Source of the DNA: Bacteroidota bacterium
GTDB lineage: Bacteria > Bacteroidota > Bacteroidia > Flavobacteriales_F > PHOS-HE28
Assembly: GCA_023418095.1 (NCBI GenBank)
Contig: JAEZDL010000144.1
Span: forward strand, 1 to 55,245
Direction: 5' to 3'
Length of the DNA: 55,245 nucleotides
Shown here: piece by piece, positions 6,346-13,488 of the stretch
Position numbering within the stretch: the stretch's first letter is position 1
Layout of the letters: each line of letters starts with the position of its first letter
Notes under the pieces: model-generated
Database searches by the model: none
Told to the model about the DNA's origin: nothing
Seen by the model: only the letters and a program-made list of their open reading frames with translations
Made by a program: the position numbers and the translations under genes

Positions 6346-8106
6346 ATGCAGGTACAACGCCTTTTCGACATACCGCTGCGCCAGCGCGCGATGTTCCCGA
6401 AGTCCGATGCGATCGCGACGAAAGAGAACGGCGAATGGCGGAAATATTCGATCGATGAAGTGATCGGCACTGCCGAAAAGCTCGCGCTCGGCCTGATCGC
6501 ACTTGGTGTAAAGCCGGGCGATAAGGTCGCGATCTGCAGCGGCAACCGCAGCGAATGGTGCCTGGTGGATCAAGCGGTGCTCATGATCGGCGGCATCACC
6601 GTTCCGATCTATCCAACGAGCAGCCGCGAGGATTATGCGTTCATTCTTCAACATGCCGAAGTGAAAGTGTGCTTCAGCAGCAACGAGGAGATCCACCGCA
6701 AGGCGGAACTTTCCGGCGCACCGCAACACCTGTTCACTTTCGATCGGGTGGCCGGCGCGCGGCATTGGACGGAAGTCGCACAACTGGCACGTGAATCGGA
6801 TCGGGCCACGTTGAAAACGTATGGCGATGGTGTGAGAGCAGAAGATCTCGCAACGATCATCTACACCTCGGGAACCACCGGCAGGCCGAAGGGTGTGATG
6901 CTTACGCACCACAACATCATGAGCAATGTATTGGGAAGCATCACACGTTTTCCGGTGGATGAGAACGCGAAATCGATCAGCTTTCTTCCGCTTTCGCACA
7001 TCTACGAGCGCATGCTCATGTACCTCTATATGTACTCCGGCGTTTCGATCTATTTCCAGGAATCATTGGAGGACCTTGGCGATCGGATCCGTGAAGTGAG
7101 GCCGGAAGTGTTCACCGCCGTACCGCGGTTGCTCGAAAAGATCTACGACAAGATCGTGGCGAAGGGCGAAGATCTCACCGGAGTGAAGCGAAAGCTCTTC
7201 TTCTGGGCGCTCGATCTGGGGCATCGGTATGAAATACATGGCCGAAGCGCGATCTACGATCTTCAATTGAAGCTTGCGCGCAAACTGATCTTCAGCAAAT
7301 GGCAGGAAGCGCTCGGCGGGAACGTTCGCGTGATCGCGAGCGGAAGTGCAGCGCTGCAACCACGACTGGCACGGGTCTTCAACGCTGGGGGCATTCCGTT
7401 GATGGAAGGTTACGGGCTCACAGAGACCTCACCGGTGATCTCGGTGAACGATGCGCGGAATGATGGACTGCGTTTCGGCAGCGTTGGAAAAGCATTGCCG
7501 GGGGTTGAAGTGAAGATCGCCGACGATGGCGAGATCCTCGCGCGCGGACCGAACATCATGCAGGGTTATTACAAGGATCCAGTAATGACCGCGGATGTGA
7601 TCGATCCCGAAGGCTGGCTGCACACCGGCGATATCGGCAAGATCGATCATGAAGGATTCCTCTACATCACCGATCGGAAAAAGGAGATCTTCAAGACGAG
7701 CGGCGGCAAATACGTGGCGCCGCAAGTGTTGGAGAACAAGCTGAAGGAATCGCGCTTCATCGAACAGGTGATGGTGATCGGCGAGAACCGCAAATTCCCG
7801 GCGGCGCTGATCGTTCCCGATTTCGCGTTCCTGCAGGAATACTGCAAGATCAAGGGGATCGATTACAAAAGCCGTGAACAGATCATCACCGATACGCGGA
7901 TCAACCAGCGGATCTTCAAGGAGGTGACCAACGCGGCCTCGGAGATGGGCAACTGGGAAAAAGTGAAGAAGATCGCGCTGCTGCCGAAGGAATGGACGAT
8001 CGAAGGGGGCGAGCTCACGCCGAGCATGAAGCTCAAGCGCAAACCGATCCTGGCGAAGTACGCCGAGATCGTGGAAGGCATCTACGCCGGAAGCGATCGC
8101 GCCTAA
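6346..8106 (+). CDS. Long-chain fatty acid-CoA ligase (AMP-forming)
   Basis: Activates fatty acids to acyl-CoA through an acyl-adenylate, on the cytoplasmic face of the membrane. The 586 residues include the AMP-binding P-loop YTSGTTGRPKGVM (about 173-185), GYGLTETSP (about 355), TGDIGKID (about 427) and DRKKEIFKTSGGKYV (about 443). The length and the LSHIYERM segment match the FadD15/long-chain group common in Bacteroidota. It is monocistronic or first in line with the lipoprotein operon 29 bp downstream, though the latter has its own box. Substrate chain length cannot be read from the sequence. Confidence 0.92.
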   Translation: MQVQRLFDIPLRQRAMFPKSDAIATKENGEWRKYSIDEVIGTAEKLALGLIALGVKPGDKVAICSGNRSEWCLVDQAVLMIGGITVPIYPTSSREDYAFILQHAEVKVCFSSNEEIHRKAELSGAPQHLFTFDRVAGARHWTEVAQLARESDRATLKTYGDGVRAEDLATIIYTSGTTGRPKGVMLTHHNIMSNVLGSITRFPVDENAKSISFLPLSHIYERMLMYLYMYSGVSIYFQESLEDLGDRIREVRPEVFTAVPRLLEKIYDKIVAKGEDLTGVKRKLFFWALDLGHRYEIHGRSAIYDLQLKLARKLIFSKWQEALGGNVRVIASGSAALQPRLARVFNAGGIPLMEGYGLTETSPVISVNDARNDGLRFGSVGKALPGVEVKIADDGEILARGPNIMQGYYKDPVMTADVIDPEGWLHTGDIGKIDHEGFLYITDRKKEIFKTSGGKYVAPQVLENKLKESRFIEQVMVIGENRKFPAALIVPDFAFLQEYCKIKGIDYKSREQIITDTRINQRIFKEVTNAASEMGNWEKVKKIALLPKEWTIEGGELTPSMKLKRKPILAKYAEIVEGIYAGSDRA

Positions 8107-8110
8107 TACC

Positions 8111-8118
8111 TAATTTTG
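8111..8118 (+). promoter_or_regulatory. Candidate -7 box of the lipoprotein-SCO1 operon
   Basis: TAATTTTG matches TAnnTTTG exactly and precedes the ATG at 8136 by 17 nt. No good -33 TTTG was found upstream. Confidence 0.42.
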
Positions 8119-8135
8119 CGCTACACTCAGCGAAC

Positions 8136-8555
8136 ATGAAGCGGAACGTCTTCATTCTCTTCACCCTGCTTCTTCTTTTCACCGGCTGTTCCAAGGAACC
8201 TGGCGAAGGCGGTCGCAACGAGATCACGGGTATCGTGACGGCACAGAATTACAATAATAGTGGCTTACCGCTCGGCGATCGCTATCCGATGCCCGAACAT
8301 CGCGTTTACATCATCTACGGGGACGGAACATACCATGATGATGATGTGCGAACCGGTCCTGATGGACGGTTTCGTTTTACCGGTTTGCGGAGAGGAACGT
8401 ACACGATCTACACGATCTCTGAAAAGAAGCGTGTGTTTCCTGATCATTCCGGGTTCTTTCCTGTAACTCGGACCGTTGAGATCTCGGAGAAGAAAGGGAC
8501 GATCGATGTTGGCGAGCTTCCGATCGAAAGGTGGAGAAGCTACCAGGAGAATTGA
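8136..8555 (+). CDS. Small lipoprotein, tandem paralogue A
   Basis: A 139-residue lipoprotein. Residues 1-18 end in a lipobox with Cys18 (LFTGC), so it is probably exported and lipidated. The mature part has the pattern YIIYGDGTYHDDDVRTGPDGRFRF followed by LRRGTYTIYTISEKK, which resembles a carboxypeptidase-regulatory or Cna-B-like beta-sandwich. The next gene encodes a clear paralogue with the same KEPG.GGR...YGDGT..DDDV.TGPDGRFRF core. The start is the ATG right before the signal sequence; the frame is open further upstream inside the ligase gene. Function is unknown. It is first in an operon with DUF2490 and SCO1. Confidence 0.8.
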   Translation: MKRNVFILFTLLLLFTGCSKEPGEGGRNEITGIVTAQNYNNSGLPLGDRYPMPEHRVYIIYGDGTYHDDDVRTGPDGRFRFTGLRRGTYTIYTISEKKRVFPDHSGFFPVTRTVEISEKKGTIDVGELPIERWRSYQEN

Positions 8556-8568
8556 TCGTGCTCTGATC

Positions 8569-8970
8569 ATGATCAGCTTCGCCTCTATTCGATCACTTTT
8601 CATCCTGATCTTTTTGATCGGGGTGGCAGGATGCGCGAAGGAACCCGGGATCGGTGGCCGCGCCGAGATCCACGGGCGCGTGCTGGAACAACACCAGGGT
8701 TCGGGCGAATTCTATCCCATCCCCGATCATGATGTCTACATCGTGTACGGTGATGGCACAACGCCTGATGACGACGTGAGCACCGGTCCGGATGGCCGTT
8801 TCCGTTTCCCTTGGTTGAAGAAAGGCAACTACCGCATCTTCACACTTTCGGAATGCGAATACGATCCGGACAGTTGCGCCAGCGGTTCGGTCGCCGTGGA
8901 ACGCGCTGTGGATCTCGTTGATCGCACCGATCTTGTCGATGTGGGGGATCTTCACATAACGAACTGGTGA
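8569..8970 (+). CDS. Small lipoprotein, tandem paralogue B
   Basis: A 133-residue paralogue of the preceding lipoprotein, 13 bp downstream. The signal sequence ends at Cys22 (GVAGC). It shares KEPGIGGR, YIVYGDGTTPDDDV, TGPDGRFRF and a K-x-G-N/T-Y-x-I-x-T-x-SE segment with paralogue A, while the C-termini differ. It has two extra Cys (CEYDPDSC) in the mature region that paralogue A lacks. The stop overlaps the next start (TGATG), implying translational coupling to the DUF2490 gene. The role is unknown; the small beta-sandwich fold is inferred. Confidence 0.8.
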   Translation: MISFASIRSLFILIFLIGVAGCAKEPGIGGRAEIHGRVLEQHQGSGEFYPIPDHDVYIVYGDGTTPDDDVSTGPDGRFRFPWLKKGNYRIFTLSECEYDPDSCASGSVAVERAVDLVDRTDLVDVGDLHITNW

Positions 8971-9707
8971 TGAGATCAGCTCCGATCGCACCGTTGGTTC
9001 TCTCCGTTTTGCTGATCGCGCCCTTGTTGGTCTCTGCGCAGGAACGCGCGCAGCCAGTACTTGGCCAACAGCTTTGGTCGAGCGTCGCGATCAAAGGCAG
9101 GCCGCCGAAATTCTTCAACGACATCATCGGCAAGGAAACGCGCAAGAAATTCCAGATCGGGGCCGAGTTCGGTTACCGATCGGCCGATTCGTTCCTCGCG
9201 GGAAGACAGTACTACGCCGATGCCGGCATCAGTTATGATGTCACGCGCGCGCTTACGATCGGTGTGGAGCAGCGCTATGCTCACCGGCCGGGTAACGAGG
9301 ATCGCACGCGCACGATCGTACAGGCATCGCTCAGCGGAGATGTGAAGCGTACCAAGCTCAATTACCGCTTGCGGTACCAGCATAATTACCGCGAATTCGG
9401 CGAAGAGCGCGAGGTGATCCGTAATCGTTTCACGGTGGAACACGACTTCGCAAAATGGAAGCTCGATCCATTCATCGGCGCGGAATTCTTCACCTGGGCA
9501 CAACCCTATGGATTGATGTACATCGGCACGCGCTATCGCCTGGGAACGACCTGGAAATTTTCCAAAGCACACTCGATCGACCTCACGATCCTGCATGATC
9601 GCGAGCGCGATATCGCCTGGCCCGCGCACAATTGGATCTACTCGATCGATTACAGTTTCAACATCGCGAAAGTGGATCGGAAAAAACCGGTGGAACCCGC
9701 ACCATGA
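8970..9707 (+). CDS. DUF2490-type outer-membrane beta-barrel protein
   Basis: A 245-residue protein with a signal peptide (residues 1-23, ending VSAQ). Alternating aromatic and basic strands follow, such as YRLRYQHNYREF, MYIGTRYRLGTTW and a C-terminal WIYSIDYSFNI, as in DUF2490 outer-membrane barrels. The ATG at 8970 shares its A with the stop of the upstream lipoprotein gene (TGATG); the GTG one codon earlier is less likely. Its stop overlaps the start of the SCO1 gene by 4 bp. The co-translated set suggests an envelope function linked to the copper chaperone, but the barrel's substrate is unknown. Confidence 0.75.
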   Translation: MRSAPIAPLVLSVLLIAPLLVSAQERAQPVLGQQLWSSVAIKGRPPKFFNDIIGKETRKKFQIGAEFGYRSADSFLAGRQYYADAGISYDVTRALTIGVEQRYAHRPGNEDRTRTIVQASLSGDVKRTKLNYRLRYQHNYREFGEEREVIRNRFTVEHDFAKWKLDPFIGAEFFTWAQPYGLMYIGTRYRLGTTWKFSKAHSIDLTILHDRERDIAWPAHNWIYSIDYSFNIAKVDRKKPVEPAP

Positions 9708-10366
9708 GCAAACGCGTGATCGGTTTCGGGCTGATCTTCATCGTTGCGGTTGTGGTCGCCTATTTCATCATCAAACCTTCCGATCGGTTGCCGATCTATC
9801 ACCCCAACCAGCTTGATCCGCGGCTGGTGGATCGGTCCGGGATCTCGCCCGGTGAACATCACATAAAGGATTTCGAGTTGATCGACCAACGTGGTGACAC
9901 GTTACGTCTCGCGGATCTGCAGGGAAAAGTGATCGTCGCGGATTTCTTCTTCACCACGTGCGCCACGATCTGCCCGAAGATGAGCGTACAGATGGCGCGC
10001 GTGCAGGAGGAATTCAAGGATGAAGAAATGTTGATGCTTCTCTCCCACTCGGTAACACCCGAGATCGATTCGGTGAGCGTGCTCGCGGATTACGGTGATC
10101 TGCACGGCGCCGATCCCGATCGGTGGCGGTTTCTTACCGGCGATCGCGCGCAGATCTACCGCCTTGCGCGCACCAGCTATTTCGCTGCGCTGGATGAAGG
10201 CGACGGCGGCCCGGATGATTTCGTGCACACCGAGAATTTTGTGCTTGTGGACAGCCAGCGCAGGTTACGTGGTTTCTACGATGGCACTAGTGAAAAGGAC
10301 GTGGATCGGTTGATCGGTGATCTGCGGAAGTTGCTGAAGGAAGAGAAGAAGAAGGCTGAAGGTTGA
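9704..10366 (+). CDS. SCO1/SenC/PrrC family copper chaperone
   Basis: A membrane-anchored thioredoxin-fold protein that in this family delivers copper to the CuA site of cytochrome oxidase or acts as a thiol reductase. There is one N-terminal membrane helix (residues 7-23). The metal site is TTCATICPKM (Cys86, Cys90) plus His175 in DDFVHTENF, all three ligands present. The length of 220 residues is typical. The start overlaps the DUF2490 stop by ATGA. The C-terminal codons for AEG and the stop fall inside the first units of a heptamer repeat array, so the gene's end has been shaped by the repeat. No cytochrome oxidase genes are in the window. Confidence 0.9.
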   Translation: MSKRVIGFGLIFIVAVVVAYFIIKPSDRLPIYHPNQLDPRLVDRSGISPGEHHIKDFELIDQRGDTLRLADLQGKVIVADFFFTTCATICPKMSVQMARVQEEFKDEEMLMLLSHSVTPEIDSVSVLADYGDLHGADPDRWRFLTGDRAQIYRLARTSYFAALDEGDGGPDDFVHTENFVLVDSQRRLRGFYDGTSEKDVDRLIGDLRKLLKEEKKKAEG

Positions 10367-10393
10367 AGGCTGAAGGTTGAAGGCTGAAGGTTG
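10352..10393 (+). repeat. Heptamer array AAGGYTG x6
   Basis: Three exact copies of AAGGCTGAAGGTTG (10352-10365, 10366-10379, 10380-10393), equal to six AAGGYTG heptamers, run across the SCO1 stop codon into the intergenic region. Because 14 bp is not a multiple of 3, copy-number change would alter the reading frame beyond the first copy. Confidence 0.85.
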
Positions 10394-10401
10394 GAGGTGT
10401 C

Positions 10402-10422
10402 ATTCCGGGCGTGACCCGGAAT
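10402..10422. repeat. Inverted repeat ATTCCGGG/CCCGGAAT
   Basis: A perfect 8-bp stem with a 5-nt loop lies 35 bp after the SCO1 stop. No T-tract follows, so it is only a possible transcript-end structure. Confidence 0.45.
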
Positions 10423-10537
10423 CGTGCGAATCTTGTGCTATCCAGGGATCATTAAACGTTGTTTCAACATCTTACATTAGATACTTCGGAAACACGATCC
10501 CATAGCAGCCGATCTCGAAACACCTGAATTGACGACC

Positions 10538-10996
10538 ATGCAAAAATTACAGTTCAAAAAGGAAATAAACGCTGGCGCGGATAAAGTCTACGAGACTATG
10601 CTTGGCTTGAAGGATAAGTCCACGTACAAAGGCTGGACAGTGGCTTTCAATCCAACTTCCGATTACGAGGGTAACTGGGCCAAGGGGAGCAAAATACTTT
10701 TCGTTGGCGTGGACGAGAACGGAAAGAAAGGCGGAATGGTCTCACAGGTCGTGGAGAACCGACCAGGCAAGCTTGTTTCCATACGGCATTACGGATTTCT
10801 GGACGGCGATAAAGAGATCACCACCGGTGAAGAGGTCGAGAAATGGGCAGGCGGACATGAGACCTACCGATTTGAGGAGAACAACGGATCGACCGTTCTA
10901 ACCGTTGAATTGGATAGTACGGATGACCATTCGGATTACTTCAAGAACACTTATCCGAAGGCGCTGGACAAGTTGAAAGAGATCTGCGAGAGGTAG
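10538..10996 (+). CDS. SRPBCC (START/AHSA1-like) domain protein
   Basis: A 152-residue single-domain protein beginning MQKLQFKKEINAGADKVYETML, the first strand and helix typical of the SRPBCC helix-grip fold that binds hydrophobic ligands. The C-terminus DYFKNTYPKALDKLKEICER is the long closing helix. AHSA1-like members often carry no assignable substrate, and none is suggested here. ATG 10538 is preferred over the in-frame TTG at 10529. GATCG occurs only once in the gene, fewer than in neighbours, which may mean a different codon history. It is isolated, with 170 bp before it and 290 bp after. Confidence 0.8.
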   Translation: MQKLQFKKEINAGADKVYETMLGLKDKSTYKGWTVAFNPTSDYEGNWAKGSKILFVGVDENGKKGGMVSQVVENRPGKLVSIRHYGFLDGDKEITTGEEVEKWAGGHETYRFEENNGSTVLTVELDSTDDHSDYFKNTYPKALDKLKEICER

Positions 10997-11014
10997 GGTC
11001 CTTGCACTTCCCGG

Positions 11015-11060
11015 ATGTGCGTGAGCGCCCCGCAGTACTGCGGGGGAAGCGGAAAGCCCG
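11015..11060 (+). ncRNA. Flavo-1-like structured intergenic element, copy 3
   Basis: GGATGTGCGTGAGCG precedes the perfect palindrome CCCCGCAGTACTGCGGGG (11028-11045), followed by GAAGCGGAAAGCCCGCC. The last part resembles the 3' arms of copies 1 and 4. A second hairpin-like segment with CCGCC/GGCGG arms follows (about 11057-11080). Confidence 0.42.
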
Positions 11061-11122
11061 CCTTCGCTAAAGCTTCGGCGGACACGCCTGAGAGGATCTT
11101 CATTCGGGGGCACGCCCAAATA

Positions 11123-11234
11123 CAGTTGTCAGTTGTCAGTTCGCAGTTATATGTTGTCAGGAAATGCGCGCTACTTGCTGGCTTGGTGCCGATCGGTCCG
11201 AGCGCCGGAAACTGACACCGGACAACGGACAACT
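11123..11234. repeat. Inverted pair of heptamer arrays (AGTTGTC / GACAACT)
   Basis: The left array 11123-11160 reads CAGTTGT, CAGTTGT, CAGTTCG, CAGTTAT, ATGTTGT, CAG. The right array 11209-11234 reads AAACT, GACACCG, GACAACG, GACAACT, the same heptamer inverted. About 48 bp of unique sequence with one GATCGG lies between them. The architecture parallels the octamer pair at 3179-3386. Confidence 0.7.
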
Positions 11235-11244
11235 CCCCCTTCCG

Positions 11245-11252
11245 TACCTTCG
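11245..11252 (+). promoter_or_regulatory. Candidate -7 box of the ABC-F gene
   Basis: TACCTTCG, identical to the box before tgt, lies 32 nt upstream of the start codon at 11285. Confidence 0.35.
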
Positions 11253-11284
11253 CGGCCCGCGCCGATCGCGGCATTCAGCCCTGC

Positions 11285-13150
11285 ATGAACGTACTTTCAG
11301 TGGAACGCGTTGCGAAACGCTTCGGTCCACGGCAACTTTTTAAGGACATCAGTTTTGGACTGGAGAAAGGCCAGAAGACGGCGATAGTGGCGCGAAACGG
11401 CACCGGCAAGAGCACGCTGCTGAAGTGTATAGCGGGGATCGAAAAACCCGATGAAGGGAACATCACCTTCAACAAGGGGATCCGCACCGGCTACCTCGAT
11501 CAAAATGTTTCGATGACGGCCTCGCATTCGCTGGTGGATGAGATGCTCGATCGCAACGATCCGGTAACGCTTGCCGTGCGGGCCTACGAACATGCGGTGG
11601 CGCAAGGGCTCGGTGGCGAAGCGTTGCAAAAGGCGATCGACCGGATGGAGGAATTGCACGCGTGGGACCATGAAAGCCGGGTGACCACGCTGCTTCACAG
11701 GTTCGGGTTGCGCGATATGGAACAGCCGGTGAATAGCCTGAGCGGCGGTCAGCAGAAACGGCTCGCCATGGCCAAGGTGCTGATCGATCTGCCGGACGTA
11801 CTGATCCTGGATGAGCCGACCAACCACCTCGATATCGACATGATCGAACAGTTGGAGGATGAGCTGAGCGGCCCGAACGTGACGCTACTGCTGGTGACAC
11901 ACGATCGATATTTCCTGGACAATGTGTGCGACGAGATCATCGAGATGGAGTTCGGTGAATTCACGCGCTACAAAGGCAATTATTCCTATTACATAGAGAA
12001 GAAGGCGCTCGCCGATGAAGTGCGGAATGCGACCCAACACCACCTGCAGGGCCACATGCGCCGTGAGCTGGAATGGGTACGCAAGATGCCGCGCGCGCGT
12101 GGAACGAAGAGCAAGAGCAGGTTGCAGGCCTTTGATGAATTGAAGGATCAGGCCAACCGGAAATTCGATCGCGAGAACGTTACGATCGAAGTGAACACCT
12201 CACGGCTTGGCGGCAAGGTGATCGAAGCGCGGAACCTCACGAAGAAATTCGGTGAGAAACCGATCGTGGAACACTTCAACTATTCATTGAAGCGCGGCGA
12301 TCGGATCGGGATCGTTGGCCCGAACGGGATCGGGAAGAGCACCTTCATTGATCTGCTCACCAAGCGCCAGGAGCCCGATATGGGCAAGGTAACGATCGGC
12401 GATACGGTGGTGCTCGGTTTCTTCGGCCAGCAAGGTCTGGACCTGAAGGAGGACAAGCGGATCCTTGAAGTGGTGCGCGACATCGCCGATGTGATCCCGC
12501 TGGCGAAAGGCCGCACGCTTTCCGCTTCACAATTGCTCGAGCGGTTCCTCTTCGACAAGGAACAACAGTGGCAATACGCGAGCACCTTGAGCGGTGGCGA
12601 ACGCCGCAGGCTTCACCTGTGTACGGTGCTGATGAAGAACCCCAACGTGCTGATCCTGGACGAACCGACGAACGACCTGGATATTCCCACGCTTAGCGCG
12701 ATGGAGGATTTCCTGATGGACCTGGACGTATGCCTGCTGGTGGTAAGCCACGATCGGTTCTTCATGGACAAGCTCTGCCAGAAACTGTTGGTGTTCGAAG
12801 GCGAAGGAAAAGTGAAGGAATGGGTTGGCAGTTACACGGAATTGCGCGAGCGGAAAGGATCGGCGAAGCAGCAACCGACGGCGGCAACGATCGTTGAGAA
12901 TGAAAAGCCGGCGAAGAAGAAACCGCAGCAGCAGAATAAGCTCACCTACGCCGAAAAACTGGAATTGCAAAAGCTGAACAAGGATCTTCCCGAACTTGAA
13001 GTGAAGAAAGAGCAGTTGCTCGGTTCACTGGGCGAAGCTGGACTTGGACACGAAGAACTTGCGAAACGATCGCAGCAGTTGCAGGAGATCTCCGAACAGA
13101 TCGATGCGAAGACCGATCGGTGGTTGGAATTGAGCGAGAAGGAAGAATGA
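11285..13150 (+). CDS. ABC-F family ATPase (Uup-like)
   Basis: A soluble twin-ATPase protein of the ABC-F class, which acts on ribosomes or in DNA-related quality control rather than in transport. NBD1 has Walker A ARNGTGKST (about residue 38), signature LSGGQQKRLAM (about 152) and Walker B LILDEPTNHLD (about 174). NBD2 has GPNGIGKST (about 347), LSGGERRRLHL (about 435) and LILDEPTNDLD (about 456). A linker precedes NBD2. A C-terminal coiled-coil (about 550-621, starting KLTYAEKLELQKLNKDLPEL) resembles the DNA-binding tail of Uup, so Uup is favoured over EttA. The 621 residues fit. No membrane segments are present. Confidence 0.9.
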   Translation: MNVLSVERVAKRFGPRQLFKDISFGLEKGQKTAIVARNGTGKSTLLKCIAGIEKPDEGNITFNKGIRTGYLDQNVSMTASHSLVDEMLDRNDPVTLAVRAYEHAVAQGLGGEALQKAIDRMEELHAWDHESRVTTLLHRFGLRDMEQPVNSLSGGQQKRLAMAKVLIDLPDVLILDEPTNHLDIDMIEQLEDELSGPNVTLLLVTHDRYFLDNVCDEIIEMEFGEFTRYKGNYSYYIEKKALADEVRNATQHHLQGHMRRELEWVRKMPRARGTKSKSRLQAFDELKDQANRKFDRENVTIEVNTSRLGGKVIEARNLTKKFGEKPIVEHFNYSLKRGDRIGIVGPNGIGKSTFIDLLTKRQEPDMGKVTIGDTVVLGFFGQQGLDLKEDKRILEVVRDIADVIPLAKGRTLSASQLLERFLFDKEQQWQYASTLSGGERRRLHLCTVLMKNPNVLILDEPTNDLDIPTLSAMEDFLMDLDVCLLVVSHDRFFMDKLCQKLLVFEGEGKVKEWVGSYTELRERKGSAKQQPTAATIVENEKPAKKKPQQQNKLTYAEKLELQKLNKDLPELEVKKEQLLGSLGEAGLGHEELAKRSQQLQEISEQIDAKTDRWLELSEKEE

Positions 13151-13437
13151 TCCATTCCGATCAAGATCTATGAAGGCGCAGGGTCCCTTCGGAGACCCTT
13201 CGGAGGTTTTGGCGCTTTGAGATCAGGTCGACCGGAGGCTAAGATCCAAACCGAAATTCATCCGTTAGTACCGATCTCCGCAAGGGATGGGAGCGGCAGC
13301 TTGCTGAAGTGGAGCCGTTGGTGATCGCGCGAGCGAGGAGGCGACCGAAGGAAGCCACCGCAGCCGCAGCTGCATCCGGCGAAACGAAGCAACTATAGCG
13401 TACAGCCCGATCCCGCGCATTTGGCGGGAGGCGGCTT
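13151..13437. other. Gene-free gap before the terminator
   Basis: Contains a small stem (CCCTTCGGAGACCCTTCGG repeat-like segment near 13190-13206) and the large structured element copy 4. No plausible reading frame was found. Confidence 0.6.
13279..13414 (+). ncRNA. Flavo-1-like structured intergenic element, copy 4 (long form)
   Basis: The 5' arm CGCAAGGGATGGGAGCGG and 3' arm ACTATAGCGTACAGCCCGATCC bracket about 95 nt of variable insert, which includes GCAGCT/AGCTGC arms. The 3' arm matches copy 1 at most positions. It lies on the plus strand after the ABC-F gene and before a terminator for the opposite-strand gene. The conserved arms are what I associate with Bacteroidota Flavo-1-type RNA; the name needs a covariance-model search. 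Confidence 0.55.
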
Positions 13438-13467
13438 AAAAAAAAGGCCCGCCTTTCGACGAGCCTT
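13438..13467 (-). terminator. Rho-independent terminator of the PD40 protein gene
   Basis: On the minus strand AAGGCUCGUC-GAAA-GGCGGGCCUU forms a 10-bp stem (two G-U pairs) capped by a GAAA tetraloop and followed by a run of U. It is 22 bp past the stop codon at 13489. Confidence 0.88.
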
Positions 13468-13488
13468 GTATTTCATTTTCACAGTGAT

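Noticed and set aside
11028..11045. The CCCCGCAGTACTGCGGGG palindrome as a terminator
   Set aside because: No T-tract follows on either strand, and it sits between the conserved arms of an intergenic element.
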